64,000 nucleotides of DNA, from contig OZ245872.1 of assembly GCA_965229345.1 (NCBI GenBank), forward strand, positions 558,001 to 622,000, read 5' to 3'. This stretch comes from PBB1 sp965229345. GTDB taxonomy: Bacteria; Pseudomonadota; Gammaproteobacteria; Burkholderiales; Burkholderiaceae_C. The notes under the pieces are model-generated. The model had not been told where the DNA came from and did not search any database. It saw only the letters and a program-made list of their open reading frames with translations. This document shows positions 49,428 through 61,004 of this stretch, piece after piece; the first letter of the stretch is position 1; each line of letters starts with the position of its first letter. The translations under genes were made by a program, and so were the position numbers.

Positions 49428-51743
49428 TCAGAACGTCAGGTTCGCGGTCAGCAGCGCCGAGCGCGGCACGCCGGGGAAGTAACGTGAGCGGCCATTGTTC
49501 ACCGAGGCGATGTAGTCCTTGTCGAACAGGTTGTTCACGTTGAGCTGCAGGCTCAGCGACTTGTTGACGTCGTAGTTCAGCAGCGCGTCGGCCACCCAGT
49601 AGCCCGGAATGCGGTAGATGCCGCTCAAGGTCGAGGTGTCGACATTGCTCGATGTCACCGAGTTGCCGACGCGGCGCACCCCCGCCCCCAGCGTCACACC
49701 CATCGGCAACTGGTAAGTGGCCCACGAGGTGAAGGTGAACTCGGGTGAAAACTGGATCGCCCCGCCCTGGGTGGTGACGGCCGCGCGGGTGATCTTCGTC
49801 TTGACGTAGGCCAGCCCCGCGCTCAGGTGCAGGGCGTCGGTGAGCTGCCCCACCACGCTGACCTCGGCGCCCTTGACACGGCGCGCGCCGACCTGGGTGT
49901 AGGTGTTCGGATCGACCGGGTCCTGCACCAGCTCGTTCTTGTTCTTGCTGTGGAACAAGGCGCCGGCAACCGCCAGCCGGCCGCCGTTGAATTCCCATTT
50001 GGTGCCGAGCTCGACGTTGCGTCCCTTCTGGGGCGCGAGGTCAGGCCGGTTGGCGCTGTTGACGGCCGTGCTGAGGGCAAAGTTCGCGCCGCCCGGGGGC
50101 TGCTCCGAATTGGCCGTCGAGACATACACGCTGCCATTCGGCGCGGGCTTGTACAGCGCACCGAGCTTCCAGCTCTTGAGGTTGCCCGACGACTCCGGCG
50201 CGGCATGCACCAGCGTGCCCACCGGCAGCGTCGGGTAGGTGGTGAGCGTGGACACCACGGCCGAACTCGAGTCGGTGTTGTAGTGCTCGAAGCGGAAGCC
50301 ACCGGTGAGCTGCCACTGCTCGCCGACCTTCAGCGTGTCGAACAGGTACAACGCCGACGAGGTGGTGTCGCCGTTGCTGAAGGTGTTGTTGCGCACCGGC
50401 GTCTGGAACACGTCGCTGGTGCTCGGGTTGTAGAGGTTGGCGTTCGCCTGCGTCACGCCGGTCGGCAAGCCGAATCCGGGCGTCTTCTGCTTTTCGTGGA
50501 TGAACTCCACGCCTCCGCTGAGCGAGTGCTTGAAGGTGCCGCTGCCGATCTCGGCGCTGAGGTTGGTCTGGTTGGTCAGGATCTCGTTGGTCTGGTCGCG
50601 GCCCTGGCGCGAGCGGCTCACGGTGTAGCCCGCGAAGTTGGTGCTGGGCGAGGCCAGCGTGCCGATGCCCGCCAGGGTGTTGACGCCGGTGAGCGTGCTT
50701 TCCAGCGTCAGACGACCGTAGCGCGAAGTGTTGCGCAGGGTCACGCCGGGCGCCAGGTCGTGCTCGATGCGGGCGGTGAACATGTTGATGTTCACGTCCT
50801 CGTCGTCGGACTTCGCACCGTAGAAGTTTTTCGAGTTCACCTTCGGCGGGCGGATGCCGTTGGGCGTGAGCACCGAGTTGTAGAAGCTGCGCAGTCCCAC
50901 CGTGGGCACGCCGCCGTCGGGCCGGTTGTCCTGCTGGCTGTGCAGCAGGTAGAAGTACACGCGGGTCGGTGTGTTCAGACCGAAGGCGATCGATGGCGCG
51001 AAGCCGTAGCTCTTGCGCTCGACTTCATGGCGGCCGGGCACGCCGTAGTCCTGGGCGACGAGGTTCAGCCGCAGTGCGCTGCCGGGAATGCCGATGTCGA
51101 TCGGGCGGTTCAGGTCGGCGGTGGCTCGCTTGCGGCTGTGGGTGCCGAGGCTGAGGCTGGCGGTGTTGTAGCCGTCGAGGAAAGGCACCTTGGTCAGCAG
51201 GTTCACATAGCCCGACGACGCACCCCGTCCGTTGTCGGCGCCCGAAGGCCCTTTGACGACCTCCACCTGTTCGATGTTGAACACATCGCGCGAGATCGAA
51301 CCCAGGTCGCGGATGCCGTCGACGAAGATGCTGCCCTGGGTGTCGAAGCCGCGCATGAAGATCGAGTCGCCGCTGGAGGTGTTGCCGTTCTCGCCGGCCA
51401 GCATCGTCACGCCCGGGGTGTTGCGCAGCGCCTCTGCCAGCGTGGTCGCGCCCTGCTCGCGCAACAACTCCTTCTTGATCACGGTGATGGTCTGCGGCGT
51501 GTCCACCAGCGGCTGGGTGAACTTCGGCGACGACATGGCCTCGGCCTTGTACGGCACCTCGGCCGCTGACTTGACCTTGACCTCGGGCAGCACCGCGCTG
51601 CGCGCGGGTGCCGAGGCTGCAGCCGCCGGGGGCGTGGCCTGCTGCGCCTGCGCTGCAACCGGCAAGGCCAGGGCCGCCACTGCGGCGGCAGACTGGGTCA
51701 AACGAAGCGGACGGGCGTGCGGGCGGGACTGGATGTGAGCCAT
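49428..51743 (-). CDS. TonB-dependent catecholate-siderophore receptor
   Basis: A 771-residue outer-membrane receptor of the Fiu type. A signal peptide ends near residue 34 (AAQAQQA). A TonB-box-like VKVKSA lies in the mature N terminus. The plug has VITVIKKELLREQGATTLAEAL, GDSIFMRGFD, SIFVDGIRD and VEVVKGPSGADNGRG; the 22-strand barrel follows and ends in SALLTANLTF with the C-terminal Phe. It likely imports ferric catecholates with TonB-ExbBD. Expression is probably controlled by Fur from the box at 51904. Confidence 0.94.
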   Translation of the reverse strand: MAHIQSRPHARPLRLTQSAAAVAALALPVAAQAQQATPPAAAASAPARSAVLPEVKVKSAAEVPYKAEAMSSPKFTQPLVDTPQTITVIKKELLREQGATTLAEALRNTPGVTMLAGENGNTSSGDSIFMRGFDTQGSIFVDGIRDLGSISRDVFNIEQVEVVKGPSGADNGRGASSGYVNLLTKVPFLDGYNTASLSLGTHSRKRATADLNRPIDIGIPGSALRLNLVAQDYGVPGRHEVERKSYGFAPSIAFGLNTPTRVYFYLLHSQQDNRPDGGVPTVGLRSFYNSVLTPNGIRPPKVNSKNFYGAKSDDEDVNINMFTARIEHDLAPGVTLRNTSRYGRLTLESTLTGVNTLAGIGTLASPSTNFAGYTVSRSRQGRDQTNEILTNQTNLSAEIGSGTFKHSLSGGVEFIHEKQKTPGFGLPTGVTQANANLYNPSTSDVFQTPVRNNTFSNGDTTSSALYLFDTLKVGEQWQLTGGFRFEHYNTDSSSAVVSTLTTYPTLPVGTLVHAAPESSGNLKSWKLGALYKPAPNGSVYVSTANSEQPPGGANFALSTAVNSANRPDLAPQKGRNVELGTKWEFNGGRLAVAGALFHSKNKNELVQDPVDPNTYTQVGARRVKGAEVSVVGQLTDALHLSAGLAYVKTKITRAAVTTQGGAIQFSPEFTFTSWATYQLPMGVTLGAGVRRVGNSVTSSNVDTSTLSGIYRIPGYWVADALLNYDVNKSLSLQLNVNNLFDKDYIASVNNGRSRYFPGVPRSALLTANLTF

Positions 51744-51903
51744 GGTTTTCCTCGAGAGTGGTCGTAAGGGGTCGAAACGGCAAAAAGCGCAGAGGCTGGC
51801 TTTCTGCAGCGATCCCGACCGCGACCCGGCGCGGAAAAACAGATGGCTTGAAGCAGATGGCTGACCGGATTGCAGTCAGCACTCGACCGCAATCAAGTGA
51901 AGA

Positions 51904-51918
51904 TGATAATCATTCCCA
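51904..51918. promoter_or_regulatory. Fur box upstream of the siderophore receptor
   Basis: TGATAATCATTCCCA is a strong 7-1-7 Fur match (first half TGATAAT exact; second half ATTCCCA one or two changes from ATTATCA/ATTCTCA). It is about 160 bases upstream of the receptor ATG, in the gap with the divergent hybrid kinase gene, so iron repression of the receptor is expected. Confidence 0.75.
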
Positions 51919-52007
51919 TTAAGTTTTGTCAAGGCGCCGCCACCCCGGGCTGTACGATGAAGGTCCCTGACTGAGGCTTCTTCGTCGCAAAAGGCCGTCG
52001 CATCGCC

Positions 52008-54422
<2,415 letters not shown>

Positions 54423-54533
54423 GTGCCGCCCCTCACCTCGGGGGGCGACAGCCACGAGGTGCCGTTCTGATAATCCTTGATGCGAGGCCTCGCGCTGATG
54501 CCCGCCCGTGCCGTCAACGTTTTCAAGTGATCC

Positions 54534-55271
54534 ATGAACAAGAAAAGTAGAACCATGTCCAAGCTGCTCGGGGTCATCTTGCTGAGTGCGTCGTGTTTGT
54601 CGCAAGCCGCCGTGGTCGCCGACTTTGCCGCGGATTTTTCCAAGGTCAGCAATCCCAGCGGTGCCTGGCAATACGGCTCCTCGGCCACGCTGGGCGGCTC
54701 GTTCAGCCCCAACACCCAAACATCAGATTTCGGCACCCTGGCATTTTTCGCATGGATCCCCGCCGGCACGTTCTGGCCCACGGTCGGTTTGAACACCGGC
54801 ACTGCGCAGCTGGATTTCGGTGGTGGCAATGCGATCCACCTCGCTGCCCAGCAGGGCTTGCTGCATCCAGGAGCTGGCGGCGAGTTCGCCATCGTGCGAC
54901 TGAACGTCGCGTCAAGCTTCACCGGCTTGCTGCAGACGGAGTTTGCCGGGATCGACGGCGTGGGAACGACCACCGATGTGCACGTTCTGCTGAACGGCAC
55001 CAGCTTGTTTTCCACGGTGATTGGCACATTCGGGCAGACCCAGAGCTTCAACCAGACACTGGTGCTGCACGCGGGCGACGTGATCGACTTCGCTGTCGGC
55101 CGAGGCACGAACGGCAACTTCACCGACGATTCGACGGGCTTCAGAGCGACGTTGTCGACCGTGGCGCCCGCCGTTCCCGAGCCGTCTGCACCCGCGCTGT
55201 GGGTTGCCGGATTGCTCAGCCTCGCCGTCGCGAGTCGCCGCGGGCCTCAGATGGCCCAGCGCAGCGCCTGA
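54534..55271 (+). CDS. PEP-CTERM sorted secreted protein
   Basis: A 245-residue exported protein with an N-terminal signal peptide (LLGVILLSASCLSQA-A). The C terminus has VPEPSAPALWVAGLLSLAVASRRG, the Pro-Glu-Pro motif, hydrophobic helix and basic tail of PEP-CTERM proteins cut by exosortase. The middle is a Gly/Thr-rich beta region with no enzyme motif (SFSPNTQTSDFGTLAF, LNTGTAQLDFGGGNAI). PEP-CTERM genes go with biofilm or EPS systems; no exosortase is in the window. Its end overlaps the convergent ssuB by 25 bases. Confidence 0.88.
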   Translation: MNKKSRTMSKLLGVILLSASCLSQAAVVADFAADFSKVSNPSGAWQYGSSATLGGSFSPNTQTSDFGTLAFFAWIPAGTFWPTVGLNTGTAQLDFGGGNAIHLAAQQGLLHPGAGGEFAIVRLNVASSFTGLLQTEFAGIDGVGTTTDVHVLLNGTSLFSTVIGTFGQTQSFNQTLVLHAGDVIDFAVGRGTNGNFTDDSTGFRATLSTVAPAVPEPSAPALWVAGLLSLAVASRRGPQMAQRSA

Positions 55272-56224
55272 GCCGAGATCGGCGCGTCCAAGGGCTCTGG
55301 CTCCCGCGGCGCCGCATCGGGTTGCCCGAGCACACGCTGCAGCACCCGTTCTTCGATCTGCGCAAACTCGGCACCGCGTGCCCGCGGTCGCGGCAGGACG
55401 ACCCGTTCATCCAACCCGACGCGGTGCGCCTCGATCAGCACCACGCGGTCGGCCAGCGCCACCGCTTCTGACACGTCGTGCGTCACCAGGAGCGCGGTGA
55501 AGCCGTGGCGCACCCACAGGCGCTCGATCAGCCGGTGCATCTCGATGCGGGTCAGCGCGTCGAGCGCGCCCAGCGGCTCATCGAGCAGCAGCAGTCGCGG
55601 GGCGTGCACCAGCGCACGCGCCAGTGCCACGCGCTGACGTTGGCCGCCCGACAGCACCGCGGGCCACTCGTCGGCACGATCGGCCAGCCCGACTTGTGCC
55701 AGCGCTTCGAGTGCGCGCGCCTTCACGTCCGGGCCCGTCAGGCCGAGCGCGACGTTGTCGAGCACCCGCTTCCAGGGCAGCAGCCGCGCGTCCTGGAACA
55801 TGATGCGTACGTCATCACGCCGCGCCGCTGCCGGCTTGCCTTTGCCGCGCGGCACCGATGCGGCCGGTGTACCGGTGGCGTCATCGATGCTGATCTGCCC
55901 GGCGTCGGAGGTGTCCAGCCCGGCCAGCAGCCGCAGCAGCGTGCTCTTGCCACAGCCGCTGCGTCCGACGATCGCGACAAACTCGCCTGCGGCCAGATGC
56001 AAGTCGATGTTGTCCAGCACCGACCGGCCGGCGTAGCCCTTGGACACGCCCTGCACGCTGACAGTTGCACCGCTCGCACGGCTTGCGGGCGTGGGTGAGT
56101 CGGGCGCGCTGTGGGCCGTGACGCCGCGTTCGTTGCGCGGCGCTTGCGGGGGTCGAGTCCGCACCTCGTCAGCGGCTTGCAGTTCGAGGTGCTGGTAGTT
56201 CACAGACATGGCGTTCGAGGTCAT
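55247..56224 (-). CDS. ssuB: Aliphatic sulfonate ABC transporter, ATP-binding protein
   Basis: A 325-residue ABC ATPase that powers sulfonate uptake. Walker A is GRSGCGKSTLL, the ABC signature is LSGGQRQRVALARAL, Walker B is LLLLDEPLGALDALT, and the H-loop is in VTHDVSEAVALADR. A long N-terminal extension of about 50 residues (Pro/Ala/Ser-rich) precedes the domain; a later start is possible. It is the last gene of ssuA-ssuA-ssuD-ssuC-ssuB, 12 bases after ssuC. Confidence 0.93.
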   Translation of the reverse strand: MTSNAMSVNYQHLELQAADEVRTRPPQAPRNERGVTAHSAPDSPTPASRASGATVSVQGVSKGYAGRSVLDNIDLHLAAGEFVAIVGRSGCGKSTLLRLLAGLDTSDAGQISIDDATGTPAASVPRGKGKPAAARRDDVRIMFQDARLLPWKRVLDNVALGLTGPDVKARALEALAQVGLADRADEWPAVLSGGQRQRVALARALVHAPRLLLLDEPLGALDALTRIEMHRLIERLWVRHGFTALLVTHDVSEAVALADRVVLIEAHRVGLDERVVLPRPRARGAEFAQIEERVLQRVLGQPDAAPREPEPLDAPISAQALRWAI

Positions 56225-56236
56225 GGCATCGTCAGT

Positions 56237-57025
56237 TCAAGCCGCCACCTGGTAGCCCGGGTGCCAGCGCAGCCAGCCACGCTCCAGCGCCTTGGCCAGC
56301 AGATCCGCCAGCTTCCCGAGCAGCGCGTACAGCAGGATGCCGACCAGCACCACATCGGTCTGCAGAAACTCGCGGGCGTTCATCGTCATGTAGCCGATGC
56401 CGGCCTGCGCCGAGATGGTTTCGGCCACGATCAGGATCACCCACATCAGCCCCAGCGAGAAGCGCACGCCGACCAGGATCGACGCCGTCGCCCCCGGCAG
56501 GATCACCTGCGTGTAGAGCCGCCAGCCACTCAGGCCGTAGCTGCGTGCCATCTCGATCAGGCCCGGGTCCACCGATCGGATGCCGTGGAAGGTGTTCAGG
56601 TAGATCGGGAAGAACACGCCCAACGAGACCAGGAAGAGCTTGGCGGTCTCGTCGATGCCGAACCACAGGATGACGAGCGGAATCAGCGCGAGTGGCGGGA
56701 TGTTGCGCACCATCTGGAAGCTCGAGTCGAGCAGCGTTTCGGCGGAGCGGAACGTCCCGGTCAGCATGCCCAGCGCCAGGCCCAGCCCGCCACCGATGGC
56801 AAAGCCGACGGCGGCACGCCAGGTGGAGGTGGCCACGTGGCGCCACATCTCGCCCGATGCGCTCAGCGCCCAGAACGCTTTCAGCACGGACCACGGCTCG
56901 GGCAGGATGCGCGTGGACAGCCAGCCGGCCTGCGACGAGATCTGCCAGACGGCCAGGATCAGCGTGGGCACGACCCAGGGCAGCAGGCGCTGCCACGGCC
57001 TGTGGAGTGTAGGGGTCGCGGCCAT
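56237..57025 (-). CDS. ssuC: Aliphatic sulfonate ABC transporter, permease
   Basis: A 262-residue inner-membrane permease with about six helices (LLPWVVPTLILAVW, the AVGFAIGGGLGLALGMLTG segment, IPPLALIPLVILWFGI, LVGILLYALLGKLADLL). The EAA loop reads EMARSYGLSGWRLYTQVILPGA, where the ATPase docks. SsuD stops within the ssuC start codon region (1-base overlap), so the genes are translationally coupled. Confidence 0.94.
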   Translation of the reverse strand: MAATPTLHRPWQRLLPWVVPTLILAVWQISSQAGWLSTRILPEPWSVLKAFWALSASGEMWRHVATSTWRAAVGFAIGGGLGLALGMLTGTFRSAETLLDSSFQMVRNIPPLALIPLVILWFGIDETAKLFLVSLGVFFPIYLNTFHGIRSVDPGLIEMARSYGLSGWRLYTQVILPGATASILVGVRFSLGLMWVILIVAETISAQAGIGYMTMNAREFLQTDVVLVGILLYALLGKLADLLAKALERGWLRWHPGYQVAA

Positions 57026-58194
57026 CAGCTTTGCGACGCGCGAGGCACGTAGGCGTTGGCGACGATCTCGCCGAACGGCCCGGTCAGCACCGTGCCGGCC
57101 AGCTTGGTCTGCACCTCGATCGGCAGCAGCGGGAACACCAGCTCGGCAAACCGGTGTGCCTCATCCAGGTGCGGGTAGCCCGACAGGATGAAATTGTTCA
57201 GGCCCAGTGCCGCGTATTCGGTGATGCGATCGGCCACCTGCTGCGGGTTGCCCACCAGCGCGGTGCCGGCACCGCCGCGCACGAGACCCACGCCCGCCCA
57301 CAGGTTCGGCGACACCTCCAGACCTTCCCGCACATTGGCCTTGTTGAGTTGGCCCTTGTTCAGCTCGGCCATGCGGCGCTGGCCGACCGAGTCCAACTTC
57401 GAGAGCTTCTTCTGGGCTGCTTCGACCACCTTCTCGTCCAGGTGCGACACCAGTTCGGTGGCCGCGGCCCAGGCCTCGTCCTCGGTTTCGCGCACGATCA
57501 CATGCAGCCGGATGCCGAAGTCCAGCGTGCGGCCGCGCTTCGCGGCGCGCTGGCGGATGTCGGCAATCTTGGCCGCCACCGCCGCTGGTGGCTCGCCCCA
57601 GGTCAGGTAGGTGTCGAGCTGCTCGGCAGCGAGCTCGTGCGCTTCTTCGGAAGAGCCGCCGAAGAAGATCGGCGGATAGGGCTTGACGGTCGGCGGGTAC
57701 AGCACCTTCGCGCCCTTCACTTGCAGATGCTCACCGTCGTAGTCGAACGGCTCGCCGGTGTGGCTGCGCGTCAGCACCTCGCGCCAGATGGTCAGGAACT
57801 CGCGCGACTGCTCGTAGCGTTTCGAATGCGGCAGGAACAGCCCGTCGCCTTCGAGCTCCTCGGCATCGCCACCGGTCACCAGGTTGACCAGCAGGCGCCC
57901 GCCGGACATCCGGTCGAAGGTGGCGGCCATGCGCGCCGACTGCGAGGGCTGCACCAGACCGGGTCGCAGCGCGATCAGGAATTTCAGCCGCCGGGTGCAG
58001 TCGATCAGGCTCGCCGCGAGCACCCACGAGTCTTCACATGATCGGCCGGTCGGCAGCAGCACGCCTTCGTAGCCCAGGCTGTCGGCGGCGATCGCGACCT
58101 GCTTGAAATACTCGAAGGTCGCCGCGCGTGCACCCTTGCTGGTGCCGAGGTAGCGCGCGTCGCCGTGGGTGGGGATGAACCAGAAGATCTTCAT
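57025..58194 (-). CDS. ssuD: FMNH2-dependent alkanesulfonate monooxygenase
   Basis: A 389-residue luciferase-fold enzyme that oxidises C-S bonds of alkanesulfonates with FMNH2 and O2 to release sulfite. Start MKIFWFIPTHGDARYLGTSKG is the SsuD signature; FLIALRPGLVQPSQSARMAATFDR, GGRLLVNLVTGGDAEE and LIDCTRRLKFLI follow. The ATG at 58194 fits the usual length. It needs an FMN reductase (SsuE), not found in this operon. Placed between the ssuA genes and ssuC. Confidence 0.95.
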   Translation of the reverse strand: MKIFWFIPTHGDARYLGTSKGARAATFEYFKQVAIAADSLGYEGVLLPTGRSCEDSWVLAASLIDCTRRLKFLIALRPGLVQPSQSARMAATFDRMSGGRLLVNLVTGGDAEELEGDGLFLPHSKRYEQSREFLTIWREVLTRSHTGEPFDYDGEHLQVKGAKVLYPPTVKPYPPIFFGGSSEEAHELAAEQLDTYLTWGEPPAAVAAKIADIRQRAAKRGRTLDFGIRLHVIVRETEDEAWAAATELVSHLDEKVVEAAQKKLSKLDSVGQRRMAELNKGQLNKANVREGLEVSPNLWAGVGLVRGGAGTALVGNPQQVADRITEYAALGLNNFILSGYPHLDEAHRFAELVFPLLPIEVQTKLAGTVLTGPFGEIVANAYVPRASQS

Positions 58195-58235
58195 GGAAAT
58201 GCTTTGCGGGAAAAGAGGCTGGCCCAGGAAGGGCG

Positions 58236-59261
58236 TCAACGTTGCGCCAGCGACGCACCCGGTGCGCGGCCGGCTTGCCAGACGATGTCGGCCACCTGGA
58301 TGGCGCGCGGGATCAGTTCGAGCTTGAAGAAGGCATCGGCCACGCGCTGCTGGTCGGCGGTGATGGCCGCGGTCAGCGGCGCGACCGGTGACACCGGCCG
58401 GCGCGACAGGAACAGGTGCACCGTGGCGAGACTCAGGCCGCTGAAGTCGGCAATCAGCTGCGCTGCTTCCTTGCGCTGGTTCTGCACATAGGCATCGGTG
58501 CTGCTCAGTGCGTCCAGCAAGGCCTGCACGGCCTGCGGGTGCTGCTGTGCGAACGGCTTCGACGCGAGGTAGAACGAGTTGTTGCCGGACAACCCGACGC
58601 CAGTGGAGAGCACCTTGGGTTTGATGGCGAGCTCGGCCGCGGCATAGAACGGATCCCAGATGCCCCAGGCATCGACGGCGCCGCGCTCGAAGGCGGCGCG
58701 CGCTTCAGCGGGTGCCAGGTAGGCGGGCTCGATGTCGCTCCACTGCAGCCCGGCCTTCTCCAGGGCGCGCACCACCAGGTAGTGCGCGCTCGAGCCCTTT
58801 TGCAGCGCGACGCGCTTGCCTTTCAGATCGGCCAGCGTGTTCAACGGCGAGCCGGCCGGTGCCAGCACGGCCGAGCTCAGCGGCTTCGCCGGTTCGGCGC
58901 CGACGTACAGCAGGTCCTTGCCCGCGGCCTGGGCGAACACCGGTGGCGAATCGCCGGTCATGCCGAACTCCAGGCTGCCCACCGCCAGCGCTTCGAGCAG
59001 CTGCGGCCCGGCCGGGAACTCCACCCACTGCACCTTGCTGTTCGCAAAGCGCTGCTCCAGCGCGCCCTGCTGTTTCAGGATCACGAGGTTGACCGCGCTC
59101 TTCTGGAACCCGATGCGCACCACGGCGGGGGCCGACACCGGCGGTGCCACGGTGGCGGCGCGCGCCACACCCGCCAGCGAGGCCAGCGGCCACGCGGCGA
59201 GCGCGGTGTTCAGGTGGCGCCGGCTGATGGCGCCGGCCAGCTTCAACGGCAATTGCTTCAT
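58236..59261 (-). CDS. ssuA: Aliphatic sulfonate-binding protein, copy 1
   Basis: A 341-residue periplasmic binding protein. Signal peptide about 1-35. Motifs VRIGFQKSAVNLVILKQQGALEQRF, VEFPAGPQLLEALAVGSLEFG, TGDSPPVFAQAAGKDLLYVG and KGSSAHYLVVRALEKAGL match SsuA. It is clearly related to the next gene upstream, and both would feed the same SsuBC; they probably cover different sulfonates. Five bases after the stop of copy 2. Confidence 0.9.
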   Translation of the reverse strand: MKQLPLKLAGAISRRHLNTALAAWPLASLAGVARAATVAPPVSAPAVVRIGFQKSAVNLVILKQQGALEQRFANSKVQWVEFPAGPQLLEALAVGSLEFGMTGDSPPVFAQAAGKDLLYVGAEPAKPLSSAVLAPAGSPLNTLADLKGKRVALQKGSSAHYLVVRALEKAGLQWSDIEPAYLAPAEARAAFERGAVDAWGIWDPFYAAAELAIKPKVLSTGVGLSGNNSFYLASKPFAQQHPQAVQALLDALSSTDAYVQNQRKEAAQLIADFSGLSLATVHLFLSRRPVSPVAPLTAAITADQQRVADAFFKLELIPRAIQVADIVWQAGRAPGASLAQR

Positions 59262-59265
59262 CGCG

Positions 59266-60258
59266 TCAGTTGGCCGCGGCCACCTTGGCCGACGGCAAGG
59301 CCTCGGCGATGCGGATGGCTTTCGGGATCAACTTCAGGTCGAAGAAGGCGTCGGCGATCTTCTGCTGCTCGGCGGCCACCGCCGGCGTGATCGGCTTGAT
59401 GCCGAAGGCGAAGCGGCTGGTGGCCAGCTCGGCGATGCCGATGTCGAGGCCGATCTGCGGCGCGAGCACCGCCGCCACGTCCTTCTGGCTCTTCAGTGCC
59501 CAGGCGTCGAGCTTGACCAGCTCGTCGATCAGCGCGGCCACCACCTGGGGCTTCTTGTCGGCGTAGGCACGCGAGGCCAGATAGAACTGGTGGTTGGAGA
59601 CCAGCGAGCGGCCATCGGCCAGCACGCGCGCGCCGATCTGTTTTTCGGCCGCCGCGAGGAACGGGTCCCAGATCGCCCAGGCATCGACCGCCCCACGCTC
59701 GAATGCCGCGCGCGCATCGGCCGGCGGCAGGAAGACGGTCTGGATGTCGGTGTAGGCCACACCGGCTTTTTCGAGCGCCTTGACCAGCAGGTAATGAACG
59801 TTCGAGCCCTTGTTCAACGCGACCTTCTTGCCCTTCAGTTCGGCCACGCTTTTGAGGGGTGAATCCTTTGGCACGACGATCGCCTCGGCCGCAGGCGACG
59901 GCGGCTGGTTGGCGACATAGACCAGGTCGGCCCCGGCGGCCTGAGCGAAGATCGGCGGCGCTTCACCGACATTGCCGAAGTCGATCGAGCCGACGTTCAG
60001 GCCTTCGAGCAGCTGCGGGCCAGCGGGGAACTCCGTCCACTTGACCTCGATGCCGAGCGGGGCGAGGCGCTTTTCCAGATCGCCGCGCGCCTTCAGCAGC
60101 GTCAGCGTGCCGTACTTCTGGAAGCCGATCCGCAGCACGTCCTTGGCGGCTTGTGCATGGGCGGTCAAGCCGGTGGTACCGAGGGTCAGGCCGAGGCCGA
60201 GGGCGGCACCGCTGGCCAGTGCATGGCGGCGTGTGACGTGGATGGGCGGGGTGCTCAT
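59266..60258 (-). CDS. ssuA: Aliphatic sulfonate-binding protein, copy 2
   Basis: A 330-residue periplasmic binding protein, paralogous to the gene just downstream. Signal peptide about 1-33 with a Thr-Arg-Arg start (TRRHALASGAALGLGLTLG), a possible Tat-type signal. It has VLRIGFQKYGTLTLLKARGDLEKRL, VKWTEFPAGPQLLEGLNVGSIDFGNVGE and KGSNVHYLLVKALEKAGV. ATG at 60258 with GGAGACA upstream. First gene of the ssuA-ssuA-ssuD-ssuC-ssuB run; the 133 bases upstream probably hold the sulfur-starvation promoter. Confidence 0.9.
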   Translation of the reverse strand: MSTPPIHVTRRHALASGAALGLGLTLGTTGLTAHAQAAKDVLRIGFQKYGTLTLLKARGDLEKRLAPLGIEVKWTEFPAGPQLLEGLNVGSIDFGNVGEAPPIFAQAAGADLVYVANQPPSPAAEAIVVPKDSPLKSVAELKGKKVALNKGSNVHYLLVKALEKAGVAYTDIQTVFLPPADARAAFERGAVDAWAIWDPFLAAAEKQIGARVLADGRSLVSNHQFYLASRAYADKKPQVVAALIDELVKLDAWALKSQKDVAAVLAPQIGLDIGIAELATSRFAFGIKPITPAVAAEQQKIADAFFDLKLIPKAIRIAEALPSAKVAAAN

Positions 60259-60391
60259 GGGGTCTGTCTCCGGGATGAAAACTGTCGAGAATCCAACAGT
60301 AGAGGGCGCCATGGCTGCTGACAACGCAGCATTTCGGCTTAACTTATTCGGGATTCGGCGCCGCAAGCGGCGGCAGCGCCGCGATGCGTGA

Positions 60392-61000
60392 TCAGACGGC
60401 GAACGACCATTCCATCGGGTGCGCCCGATCGATGTGGCGTTCGCGCTCGGCACGGTGGATCAGCTGCTGAGCCATCGACGTCGCCAGTGGCAACGGGCCG
60501 AATCCGGACGCCACATTGATGTGTCCGGCGTCGCCGAGGTTGATCAGCTGCGACCCCCAGGTGCGTGCCCAGCCGCGGGCCTGCGGGTAGGTCATCCACG
60601 GGTCGGTCTCGCTGGCGATCAGCACGGTGTCGATGCCCGGCGGTTCTTGCGGAAGCAACCCCGCGATGCCGAACTTGTCGGGGTCGGCGGGTGCGACCAG
60701 CAGCGCCGAGTGCACGCCGTGGTGGCGGTGGCTGTCGGGGTGCCGCGTGGCGAGATGGCGCAGCAGCGCCAGGCAGCCGAAGCTGTGCGCGACGGCCACC
60801 CAGCGTGCGGGTGGCTGCGCGGCCAGCGTGGCGTCGATGCGCCTGGCCCAGGCGTTCACATCGGGTGTGGCCCAGTCGGGCTGCTGCACCCGGACCGCAT
60901 GGCGGAAGTGAGCCTGCAGGCGGCTTTGCCAGTGCGTCGGGCCGCTGTCGTGCAGGCCGGGGATCACCAGCACCCGCACCCGGTCGCCGTGGAACGCCAT
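60392..61000 (-). CDS. RBBP9/YdeN-family alpha/beta hydrolase
   Basis: A 202-residue serine hydrolase. Signs: VLVIPGLHDSGPTHWQSRLQ near the N terminus, the nucleophile elbow VAHSFGCLALL, the Asp in ASETDPWMTY, and the His in LGDAGHINVASGFG. This family often lies beside sulfonate or molybdate genes in betaproteobacteria; the substrate is unknown. Four bases after the molbindin gene and 133 bases before the ssu operon on the same strand, so co-expression with ssu is plausible. Confidence 0.85.
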   Translation of the reverse strand: MAFHGDRVRVLVIPGLHDSGPTHWQSRLQAHFRHAVRVQQPDWATPDVNAWARRIDATLAAQPPARWVAVAHSFGCLALLRHLATRHPDSHRHHGVHSALLVAPADPDKFGIAGLLPQEPPGIDTVLIASETDPWMTYPQARGWARTWGSQLINLGDAGHINVASGFGPLPLATSMAQQLIHRAERERHIDRAHPMEWSFAV

Positions 61001-61004
61001 CGCC

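Noticed and set aside
49827..51569. A 580-codon open frame antisense to the siderophore receptor gene
   Set aside because: The receptor has a full signal peptide, plug and barrel end; the antisense frame has no such features.
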